From assembly GCA_937948705.1 (NCBI GenBank), contig CALECF010000221.1, positions 1-5,218 of the forward strand: a stretch of DNA of 5,218 nt, in the 5' to 3' direction. Position 1 is the first letter of the stretch. Every line of letters begins with the position of its first letter. Shown in pieces: positions 1 to 5,033 of the stretch. This DNA comes from an uncultured Anaerosolibacter sp. GTDB lineage: Bacteria; Bacillota_A; Clostridia; Peptostreptococcales; Thermotaleaceae. Both the position numbers and the translations under genes were made by a program. The notes beneath the pieces are model-generated. The model was not told where the DNA came from. It saw only the letters and a program-made list of their open reading frames with translations, and did no database searches.

Positions 1-363
1 GTCTGGCCTGTGTTGGAATTATTCAAAACCGTAGACATCCCTGGGGCATTCATTGAGAATATTGAAGCCTTTATCATGAGCATATGGATATTATCGGTTT
101 TCATGACCCTGGCAGTGGTATACTATGCCTCTGCCCTATGCTTTAGCAAGGTTATTGAAGCGAAGGAACACAATTACTTAGTGCTTCCCCTGCTTCCGGT
201 CATTTATTTTATCGCATTGCTACCCAACAATATTGCCCAGATCAGCGATTTTATGGATATATATTCCAATTATATGGGCACTTTTTATGTGGCCGTTGTA
301 CCCATAGTGCTGCTAGGGATCAGCATGTTCAAAAAACAGAAGGGAGGGAAGAAAAGTGCGTAG
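1..363 (+). CDS. gerAB: GerAB-family spore germination permease, C-terminal part (5' end outside window)
   Basis: This is the membrane permease-like subunit of a GerA-type germinant receptor in the inner spore membrane, a family related to amino-acid/polyamine transporters. The frame is open to base 1, and the codons before the first GTG (position 10) encode V-W-P. These continue into a family-typical stretch, WPVLELFKTVDIPG followed by FIENIEAF, so the GTG is internal and the gene begins upstream. The visible 120 residues hold about three membrane segments (near residues 24-48, 60-75 and 93-110), including the LPNNIA loop, and end in a basic tail KKQKGGKKSA. This fits the last third of a protein usually near 360 residues with about ten segments. 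The stop overlaps the next start by 8 nt, so the two subunits are probably translationally coupled. A gerAA gene is expected upstream. Which receptor paralogue this is, and its germinant, cannot be told from the sequence. Confidence 0.9.
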   Translation, partial: VWPVLELFKTVDIPGAFIENIEAFIMSIWILSVFMTLAVVYYASALCFSKVIEAKEHNYLVLPLLPVIYFIALLPNNIAQISDFMDIYSNYMGTFYVAVVPIVLLGISMFKKQKGGKKSA

Positions 364-1531
364 GTGGAAAGCTATAGGACTACTTTTTCTTTCCTGCTTA
401 CTCTTGACGGGCTGCTGGGACAAGGTAGAAATCAACGATCGGGCCTTTGTAATGGGCATGGGCATTGATAAATTTGACCCTGAAGATGTGAAGCAGAAAA
501 AAGATAGTGATGCCGAGGTGAAAGTACCGGAGGAAACGCCCAGAAATCGTTATGCGATCATGTACAGCTTTCCCAATGTAGGATTGATTGCGGGAAAAGG
601 AGAAGGGGACCCTCGATTTCTGTTTGCAGGTACGGGTTGGAATATTTTGGATATTAACAATCAGCTTTCGACTAGGATAAACCAGGTTTTATTTTTTGGA
701 CACATGAAAGCCATTATTCTTGGAGAAGAGCTGATGAAGGACGAAAGGTTGATGCGGGAGGTACTAGATTTCATCGAGCGAAATCCATATATGGGGAGAC
801 GGCTGCATTTGATGGGCACCCCTGGAAAAGCGACGAATATCATGGAAAGTGAACCCCCGCAGCGGCCTCAGGTTGGTCTATTCATAAGGGATCTCATGCG
901 AAACCAGGAAAGAAGCTCCAGGATTCCTGATGCAGACCTGGGCTATGTGTTGCGGAGCCTCCATGAAAGCAAGACCGCTGTGCTGCCCAGAATCCATGCC
1001 TCGAAAGACCAGCTCAAAATCGCAGGCGCTGCCATACTAAAGGACTATCAACTGATCGGTTGGCTGGGAGAACACGAGAATCGTGCCCTGATGTTTATGT
1101 TGAATAAGATAGGCATAGCAGATATGACCGCGGAAATAAACGGAATGAACGTAGCGGTCCATATATACAGCGCGCATACCGACAGAAAGGTAGAAGTTCG
1201 AGACGGAGAGATTTATTTGGTGTTAGACATCCAACTAGAAGCAGAGATTGCCCAACATCTCATAGATGTCAAAGGGCAAACCTATGACGCGGAATATCTA
1301 CAAAAGATAGAGGAAATACTGAAGGAAAAAATAGAACAGGAGGTTAGGGGCGTATTTCTAGAAATTCAGAAGCGACATGGTGCAGATTTGGTGCAGATCA
1401 ATGAGATGCTAAGGAAGGATGAGCCGGATCTGTGGAAGGAAATCGAAAAAAAATGGGAAGAGGTATATCCTGAGGTCAAACTGGATGTAGATGTCGAGGC
1501 GGAGGTGCGTAGAATTGGCACCGTAAGATAA
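356..1531 (+). CDS. gerAC: Ger(x)C-family spore germination lipoprotein (germinant receptor C subunit)
   Basis: This is the lipid-anchored C subunit of a GerA-type germinant receptor, held at the outer face of the inner spore membrane and required for receptor function. The 391 residues match the family's usual length. The GTG start is supported by AGGGAGGG at 341-348, 7 nt upstream, and by a correctly placed lipoprotein signal peptide: RR at residues 2-3, a hydrophobic core, then lipobox LTGC with lipidated Cys20. The family motif CWDKVEIND follows directly. The N-terminal domain covers about residues 21-210 and includes a lysine- and acid-rich insert (about 43-64) in an early strand-loop region. 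The C-terminal Spore_GerAC domain covers about 220-388 and ends in the typical GADLVQINEMLR, W360, W367 and a final VEAEVRRIGTV stretch. It is coupled to the upstream permease gene. Order B then C is common in gerA operons. The symbol is at family level; a gerK or other paralogue is equally possible. Confidence 0.95.
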   Translation: MRRWKAIGLLFLSCLLLTGCWDKVEINDRAFVMGMGIDKFDPEDVKQKKDSDAEVKVPEETPRNRYAIMYSFPNVGLIAGKGEGDPRFLFAGTGWNILDINNQLSTRINQVLFFGHMKAIILGEELMKDERLMREVLDFIERNPYMGRRLHLMGTPGKATNIMESEPPQRPQVGLFIRDLMRNQERSSRIPDADLGYVLRSLHESKTAVLPRIHASKDQLKIAGAAILKDYQLIGWLGEHENRALMFMLNKIGIADMTAEINGMNVAVHIYSAHTDRKVEVRDGEIYLVLDIQLEAEIAQHLIDVKGQTYDAEYLQKIEEILKEKIEQEVRGVFLEIQKRHGADLVQINEMLRKDEPDLWKEIEKKWEEVYPEVKLDVDVEAEVRRIGTVR

Positions 1532-1532
1532 G

Positions 1533-1561
1533 GTCTTCCACAAAGTTCCAAGGAAAAATTT
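1533..1561 (+). promoter_or_regulatory. Possible sigma-F-type promoter for spoIIR
   Basis: GGAAAAATTT at 1552-1561 fits the sigma-F -10 consensus as I recall it (GGNRANANTW). The -35 side is poor: GTCTT at 1533-1537 matches GYWTA at only 3 of 5 positions, with a short 14-nt spacer. spoIIR is a sigma-F gene in Bacillus subtilis, so such a promoter is expected in this gap. A start about 6-7 nt downstream would put the whole 1577-1637 hairpin into the spoIIR mRNA. Confidence 0.35.
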
Positions 1562-1576
1562 ATAGAAATCAGTTTA

Positions 1577-1637
1577 AAATTTCCCCTCCTTGCTAATACT
1601 GAGAGTAGAATAAAAGATTAGCAATGGGGGGATTTTT
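1577..1637 (+). promoter_or_regulatory. Hairpin covering the spoIIR ribosome binding site; also resembles a terminator
   Basis: TTGCTAAT (1590-1597) is a perfect inverted repeat of ATTAGCAA (1617-1624). After one C/T mismatch the stem continues with TCCCCTC (1582-1588) against GGGGGGA (1626-1632), one pair being T-G. After two T/T mismatches AAA (1577-1579) pairs with TTT (1635-1637). That is 18 of 21 positions paired around a 19-nt loop (1598-1616). The right arm contains the only Shine-Dalgarno candidate for spoIIR, the G run at 1626-1631, and ends one base before its ATG. The G-rich arm is followed by TTTTT (1633-1637), as in an intrinsic terminator, and no other terminator is seen after gerAC. 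The pairing is read directly from the sequence. Terminator and translation-control roles are inferred. Confidence 0.6.
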
Positions 1638-2333
1638 ATGGAAAGAATGTACAAGGTTGTGGACGTGCATAGGGCACGGAAGAGATGTATGTTGGGACTT
1701 ATTTTTATATTTTTAACGACTTCGGCTTTTTATGGCTTTACCAAAGATGTTTATCAAAATCAAAAAAGCTACAAAGATAGTTTGATTCGTTTCCATGTCT
1801 TGGCCAATAGCGATTCCCCAGAGGATCAAGCATTGAAGCTGAAGGTACGGGATCAGATCATTGCAGCCATGAATCCGAAATTTGAACAGTCTGATAGCTT
1901 GGACGAAACAAGGAATATCATCCAGGAAAATATTGAAGAGATTGAAGCCATCGCTACAGCAGAAATTCAACGGAGTGGCAGTGACTATGGGGTGAAGGCA
2001 AGCTTGAGTGATGTGGTGTTCCCAACGAAAAACTATGGTAGTATCACATTACCAGCGGGTACCTACGAGGCATTACGGGTAGAGATCGGAAAAGCGGAAG
2101 GCTCTAACTGGTGGTGTGTGCTTTTCCCACCCCTATGCTTTATTGATATAGAAAAGGGTTTGACCAATGAAAAAACCAAGCAAGAAATGATGAACGTATT
2201 GACAGAAGAGGAATTTAAGATGATTCAAACAGCCTCCAGTGAGGACAAGGTACCTATAAAGCTAAAATTCAAGGTAGTAGAAATTATACAAACTGCTAAG
2301 CTAAATATTGGCAAGGTTGTAGGGATGCGGTAG
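1638..2333 (+). CDS. spoIIR: SpoIIR, forespore signal that activates pro-sigma-E processing
   Basis: SpoIIR is made in the forespore, exported to the intermembrane space, and there stimulates the protease SpoIIGA in the mother-cell membrane to cleave pro-sigma-E. The 231-residue protein has a basic N-terminus (RARKR, 12-16), one hydrophobic segment at about 18-34 serving as signal or anchor, and the SpoIIR domain at about 48-175. Family hallmarks are IRFHVLANSDSPEDQALKLK (50-69) with VRD just after, FPTKNYG (128-134), LPAGTYEALRVEIG (138-151) and NWWCVLFPPLCF (157-168) with two cysteines. An acidic, probably helical stretch lies at 83-110. The ATG at 1638 is preceded by GGGGGG at 1626-1631. 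Met4 (1647) is a weaker alternative start. It stands apart from the ger genes by 106 nt and is followed by its own terminator, so it is probably monocistronic. Its ribosome binding site is buried in the upstream hairpin. Confidence 0.96.
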   Translation: MERMYKVVDVHRARKRCMLGLIFIFLTTSAFYGFTKDVYQNQKSYKDSLIRFHVLANSDSPEDQALKLKVRDQIIAAMNPKFEQSDSLDETRNIIQENIEEIEAIATAEIQRSGSDYGVKASLSDVVFPTKNYGSITLPAGTYEALRVEIGKAEGSNWWCVLFPPLCFIDIEKGLTNEKTKQEMMNVLTEEEFKMIQTASSEDKVPIKLKFKVVEIIQTAKLNIGKVVGMR

Positions 2334-2360
2334 GGTGTTAGTAGTTAGAGGGTAGAAGTT

Positions 2361-2428
2361 GTAGGGTTGGACGACCCTGTCCAACCGTTTTAGAGGTTTC
2401 TCGTAGGGAACGGCCCCTGTGCCGTTCC
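2361..2428 (+). repeat. REP/BIME-like palindrome pair, copy 1
   Basis: There are two units in the same orientation. Unit A is GTAG (2361-2364) followed directly by stem GGTTGGAC (2365-2372), loop GACCCT and arm GTCCAACC (2379-2386), a perfect 8-bp hairpin. After a 16-nt spacer, unit B is GTAG (2403-2406), stem GGAACGGC (2407-2414), loop CCCTGT and arm GCCGTTCC (2421-2428), again perfect. The same pair recurs at 4954-5026. A GTAG (or GGAG) tetranucleotide at the foot of a hairpin is the known hallmark of REP sequences recognised by RAYT (TnpA-REP) transposases. The element sits between the spoIIR stop and its terminator, so it is probably transcribed into the 3' end of that mRNA. Confidence 0.8.
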
Positions 2429-2452
2429 GAATGCCTAATATAAAATAAATAT

Positions 2453-2492
2453 ACACAAAAAAGAGAAGAATTCATTTCTTCTCTTTTTGTGT
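2453..2492 (+). terminator. Intrinsic terminator after spoIIR
   Basis: GAGAAGAA (2463-2470) pairs with TTCTTCTC (2476-2483) across a 5-nt loop. The stem extends through A5/T5 and ACAC (2453-2456) with GTGT (2489-2492), with one bulged A, giving 17 paired positions. The T run at 2484-2488 follows the stem core. The A-tract on the left arm would let it work in both directions. It separates spoIIR from the sleB operon. Confidence 0.75.
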
Positions 2493-2497
2493 GTCAA

Positions 2498-2527
2498 AAA
2501 TAACCATTGGTCGAAACGGGAATAATT
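2498..2527 (+). promoter_or_regulatory. Sigma-F/sigma-G-type promoter candidate for sleB-ypeB-ssp
   Basis: AAATA (2498-2502) matches the forespore -35 consensus GHATR at 4 of 5 positions. After a 15-nt spacer, GGGAATAATT (2518-2527) fits GGNRANANTW at every defined position. It lies just past the spoIIR terminator and about 120 nt before sleB. Known sleB-ypeB operons are sigma-G dependent, so the placement is as expected. The consensus is recalled and degenerate, and sigma-F cannot be told from sigma-G here. Confidence 0.5.
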
Positions 2528-2586
2528 GATAAACATACTACAAAAAATAAAATTGAAATAAATTCTCCATTTGACAAAATAAGTGG

Positions 2587-2625
2587 GGTTAGAGGTTGAG
2601 ATGGTTTTATTTCTAACCTCTAACC
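2587..2625. repeat. 11-bp perfect inverted repeat in the sleB leader
   Basis: GGTTAGAGGTT (2587-2597) and AACCTCTAACC (2615-2625) are exact reverse complements with a 17-nt loop. The structure ends 9 nt before the sleB Shine-Dalgarno sequence, so it leaves that site free. It has no T run and is not terminator-like. The word TTAGAGGTT also occurs at 2390-2398, in the spacer of the nearby palindrome pair, which suggests shared repeat material. It might be an mRNA-stabilising hairpin, an operator or repeat debris. Confidence 0.65.
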
Positions 2626-2647
2626 TGAGAAAGAAAGGAGGAACAGT

Positions 2648-3355
2648 ATGAGGAAGTTTACATTGATTGCATGCTTTATATTCATTTTCATCTTTACCGT
2701 GGGCACCCTTGCTTTAGACAGTTATTTTGCTGTGGGATCTGCCCAAGAAACCCTGTATTGGGGATCCAGTGGAGAACAGGTAAGGAAGCTTCAGACTACC
2801 CTGAAGAACTGGGGATTTTATAATGGTCCTGTGGATGGGGTCTATGGTGGAGGTACAGCTACGGCTGTAAAAGCATTTCAGAAGAAACATGGCTTGTCGG
2901 CTGATGGTGTGGTCGGACCAGCTACTTTAGAAAAGCTAGGTTTTCCAGTAAAAAAGCAGGCAGCACAAGCAGCCTATAAACCTAGTAAAGGAAGTTCTAG
3001 CAGGGATGATGAGGTGACCTTATTGGGTAAGGCCATCACAGGAGAAGCCAGAGGAGAACCCTATATTGGCCAGGTTGCCGTGGGGGCAGTGGTATTAAAC
3101 CGAACGAGACATCCATCCTTCCCCAATACAATCGCTGGTGTGATCTATCAACCTGGAGCGTTTACAGCTGTCAGTGATGGACAAATCAACTTGCCTCCTG
3201 ATCCGAGCTGTTTAAAAGCTGCACGGGATGCATTGAATGGCTGGGACCCTACAGCGGGAACTTTATATTATTGGAATCCTGCCACGGCCACAAGTAAGTG
3301 GATTTGGTCAAGAACTGTGGAGAAAAAAATTGGTAAGCATTGGTTTGGCAACTAG
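2648..3355 (+). CDS. sleB: SleB, spore cortex-lytic enzyme
   Basis: SleB is a lytic transglycosylase that acts on muramic-delta-lactam-containing cortex peptidoglycan during germination, after being stored inactive in the dormant spore. The 235-residue protein begins with a signal peptide (RK at 2-3, hydrophobic about 4-23, probable cleavage after GSA at residue 32). A single peptidoglycan-binding domain follows at about 36-98 (GSSGEQVRKLQ, GPVDGVYGGGT, AFQKKHGL, DGVVGPATLEKLG). A Ser/Lys-rich linker (about 101-121) leads to the catalytic Hydrolase_2 domain at about 124-234. Glu133 in ITGEARGEPYIGQVAVGAVV lies at the family's catalytic glutamate. PGAFTAVSDGQI (169-180), Cys188 and the W218-W220-S-R terminal region are also typical. 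The start is supported by AAGGAGG 6 nt upstream. ypeB, its obligate partner gene, begins 18 nt after the stop, which supports SleB over the related CwlJ. CwlJ also lacks the signal peptide and binding domain. Confidence 0.96.
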   Translation: MRKFTLIACFIFIFIFTVGTLALDSYFAVGSAQETLYWGSSGEQVRKLQTTLKNWGFYNGPVDGVYGGGTATAVKAFQKKHGLSADGVVGPATLEKLGFPVKKQAAQAAYKPSKGSSSRDDEVTLLGKAITGEARGEPYIGQVAVGAVVLNRTRHPSFPNTIAGVIYQPGAFTAVSDGQINLPPDPSCLKAARDALNGWDPTAGTLYYWNPATATSKWIWSRTVEKKIGKHWFGN

Positions 3356-3373
3356 AAAAAAGGTGGTGAAGAT

Positions 3374-4738
3374 ATGAGACGCACCCTTCCGGTGGTGTTA
3401 TCCTTAGTTCTCGTGCTAACGGGAATATTTGGGTATACCCAATATCAAGAAAAAAGAGAATATCGTAGGTTTTTGAATAATCAGTTTCATCGTATGTATT
3501 ATGATTTAACTGGTAGTGTGGAATCCATCACCTCGGATATTTCCAAGTTGATGGTATCGAATCAAACCAAAAAAAATGTTGTGTTGTACTCGAAAATTTG
3601 GCAAAATGCGTACAATGCCCAGGAAAAGCTATCCCAGCTGCCCATCCGTCATGCAGAAATCTCTAAAACGGAGAAATTCTTAAGCCAGGTGGGAGACTAT
3701 ACCTTTGCATTGGCCCAAAGAAGCCTAGAGGGACATCAGTTGACATCGGCAGAAATTGACAACCTAGAAAAGCTTCACAACTATGCCCTGGATCTTACGG
3801 GCGACCTTCACGATGTTCAGAAGGATGTATTGACTGGACTGGTGATGCCTGGACAATTGAAGAAACAAGGCAGCCCAAAGTTGAACAAGCAAGCGGAAGA
3901 GAAAAATCCTGTTCAAATAAAATTTCAAAAATTTGAAGAACGGATGGTGGAGTATCCTGAGCTAATTTATGATGGACCTTTCTCTGAGCATGTGATTAAG
4001 GGAATGAGACCGAGGCTGCAAGGAGACAAGATCACAGAAGCTGAGGCAAGAAAGAAAGTAGAGGGCTTCCTCAAGGATAAAAAAATTAGTAAGGTAGAAA
4101 AAATAACCGATGGTAGAGGTAGAATCGATACCTATAGTTTTGAGACGATACCTGAAAACCAAAAGGAAGGCAAAGGAAACCCTATATACATAGATATCAG
4201 TCAGAGAAAAGGCTATATCGTGTGGGTTTTAAACAACCGAGATGTTGACAAGAAAAACATTTCCCAGAAGCAAGCCATTCAACATGCAGCGAAATTTTTA
4301 GAGGAACATGGCTTTCAAAATATGGTAACTACGTACACCATGAGAACCTATGGGGGTTCATTGCTTATCAATTATGCTTATAAGCAGGATGATGTATTGA
4401 TTTACCCTGACCTGATTAAGGTGAAGGTGGCCCTGGATAATGGGGAAATTGTGGGCTTTGATTCTACCCATTTCCTCACATCAAATTATAAACGGGATAT
4501 TCCAACACCGAAGCTAACGCCCCAGCAGGCTAGAGAAAAGGTCTGTGTCCGTGCGGAAGCTGTAGCAGAGCCTCGACTGGCCTATATACCTACCGATGCC
4601 CACGGTGAACTTTTCTGCTATGAGTTTAAGGCTAACTATAAAGGAGATACCTTCTTCATTTATATCAATGCCGATACCGGCGAAGAGGAAAAGATTTTGA
4701 AGTATGTAGAGAATAAAAATGGGACATTAACGATGTAA
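3374..4738 (+). CDS. ypeB: YpeB, germination protein required with SleB
   Basis: YpeB and SleB need each other to be stably incorporated into the spore, and YpeB is thought to hold SleB inactive until germination. The 454 residues match the family length. The N-terminus has RR at 2-3 and one hydrophobic segment (about 5-21), an uncleaved anchor or signal, followed by a charged, mainly helical domain to about residue 195. The motif YDGPFSEH (199-206) is characteristic of the family. Three PepSY-type repeats follow at about 217-290 (ITEAEARKKVEGFL to YIVWVLNNRDV), 296-367 (ISQKQAIQHAAKFL to NGEIVGFDSTHF) and 381-445 (LTPQQAREKV to YINADTGEEEKIL). The third contains Cys391 and Cys415. The ATG is preceded by AGGTGGTG at 3361-3368. 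It is 18 nt after sleB and 15 nt before the SASP gene, so the three are probably co-transcribed. Confidence 0.96.
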   Translation: MRRTLPVVLSLVLVLTGIFGYTQYQEKREYRRFLNNQFHRMYYDLTGSVESITSDISKLMVSNQTKKNVVLYSKIWQNAYNAQEKLSQLPIRHAEISKTEKFLSQVGDYTFALAQRSLEGHQLTSAEIDNLEKLHNYALDLTGDLHDVQKDVLTGLVMPGQLKKQGSPKLNKQAEEKNPVQIKFQKFEERMVEYPELIYDGPFSEHVIKGMRPRLQGDKITEAEARKKVEGFLKDKKISKVEKITDGRGRIDTYSFETIPENQKEGKGNPIYIDISQRKGYIVWVLNNRDVDKKNISQKQAIQHAAKFLEEHGFQNMVTTYTMRTYGGSLLINYAYKQDDVLIYPDLIKVKVALDNGEIVGFDSTHFLTSNYKRDIPTPKLTPQQAREKVCVRAEAVAEPRLAYIPTDAHGELFCYEFKANYKGDTFFIYINADTGEEEKILKYVENKNGTLTM

Positions 4739-4753
4739 GAAAAGGGTGATACT

Positions 4754-4927
4754 ATGGAAAAAGAACAACGAGGAAAAATTCCAGAACAGATTAAACATGA
4801 GGTTGCAAAAGAACTTGGCGTCTACGAAGCCGTGATGCGGGATGGTGGCTGGGGCAGCGTGAGTTCTAGGGATTGTGGGAATATTGTAAAGAAAACATTA
4901 GAGAAAGTGGGACGAGCTAGGAGTTAG
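4754..4927 (+). CDS. sspF: Alpha/beta-type small acid-soluble spore protein, SspF-like
   Basis: This is a 57-residue protein. Alpha/beta-type SASPs coat forespore DNA, protect it from UV and chemicals, and are degraded by the protease GPR at germination. IPEQIKHEVAKELGVYEAV (9-27) followed by DGGWGSVSSRDCGNIVKK (30-47) corresponds to the two conserved blocks of the family. The GGWG..(S)RD.GN(I/M)VK pattern is closest to B. subtilis SspF as I remember it, rather than the major SspA/B type. The expected GPR cut would be E16-V17 in HEVA. The C-terminal tail KVGRARS is short and ends within sequence resembling the repeat leader downstream. The start is supported by AGGG at 4742-4745, a modest site. 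The gene follows ypeB by 15 nt and appears to be the last gene of a sleB-ypeB-ssp operon. The SASP family assignment is firm. Orthology to sspF specifically is less certain. Confidence 0.88.
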   Translation: MEKEQRGKIPEQIKHEVAKELGVYEAVMRDGGWGSVSSRDCGNIVKKTLEKVGRARS

Positions 4928-4953
4928 AAGTTGAAGGTTGTAGGTTTAAAGTT

Positions 4954-5026
4954 GTAGGGTCGGACGACCCTGTCCGACCGTGATAGAGATACAAACTATT
5001 GTAGGGAGCGGCCCCTGTGGCGCTCC
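4954..5026 (+). repeat. REP/BIME-like palindrome pair, copy 2
   Basis: This has the same layout and orientation as 2361-2428. Unit A is GTAG (4954-4957), stem GGTCGGAC (4958-4965), loop GACCCT and arm GTCCGACC (4972-4979), a perfect 8-bp hairpin. After a 21-nt spacer, unit B is GTAG (5001-5004), stem GGAGCGGC (5005-5012), loop CCCTGT and arm GGCGCTCC (5019-5026). Unit B has one mismatch or bulge near the loop. Relative to copy 1, T-A became C-G in unit A and A-T became G-C in unit B, changing both partners each time. An extra GTAG occurs just upstream (4940-4943). The element lies between the SASP stop and the terminator. Confidence 0.8.
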
Positions 5027-5033
5027 GGGGAAA

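Larger units (their letters stand above)
2334..2647. other. Intergenic region between spoIIR and sleB
   Basis: These 314 nt show no plausible coding sequence on either strand. In order they hold a GTTAGAGG-type leader, a pair of GTAG-headed palindromes, an intrinsic terminator, a sigma-F/sigma-G-type promoter candidate, an A/T-rich stretch, an 11-bp inverted repeat and the sleB ribosome binding site (AAGGAGG, 2635-2641). Each is described separately. Confidence 0.8.

Noticed and set aside
10..12. GTG as start of the first gene
   Set aside because: The frame is open upstream to base 1 and encodes V-W-P, which joins the conserved WP.LE block, so this GTG is internal to a truncated gerAB.
661..843. 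Open frame of 60 codons on the minus strand inside gerAC
   Set aside because: It lies wholly within a well-supported gene, resembles no family I know, and is Ser/Lys/Pro-rich as expected from antisense of coding sequence.
1366..1551. Minus-strand open frame over the gerAC 3' end
   Set aside because: Ser/Thr-rich composition is typical of an antisense shadow, and there is no convincing ribosome site.
1713..1970. Minus-strand open frame of 85 codons within spoIIR
   Set aside because: It is fully inside a conserved gene, with no family resemblance and no promoter or ribosome site that stands out.
2534..2540. CATACTA as a sigma-G -10 (older CATNNTA form)
   Set aside because: No acceptable -35 lies 17-19 nt upstream, and it falls near the start point predicted from the better promoter at 2498-2527.
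2526..2553. TTGATA, 16 nt, TAAAAT as a sigma-A promoter before sleB
   Set aside because: It is a passable match but in very A/T-rich DNA where such matches are frequent, and it overlaps a better forespore-type candidate. It remains a weak alternative.
2571..2576. Perfect TTGACA as a sigma-A -35 for sleB
   Set aside because: No TATAAT-like hexamer occurs 16-18 nt downstream, and sleB is normally forespore-expressed.
3962..4162. Minus-strand open frame of 66 codons within ypeB
   Set aside because: It is a shadow of the PepSY-coding region with no independent support.
2361..5026. CRISPR or insertion-sequence ends as an explanation of the repeats
   Set aside because: There are only two copies of a double hairpin, separated by about 2.5 kb of ordinary genes. 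There is no regular spacer array, and no transposase gene or target duplication is visible in the window.
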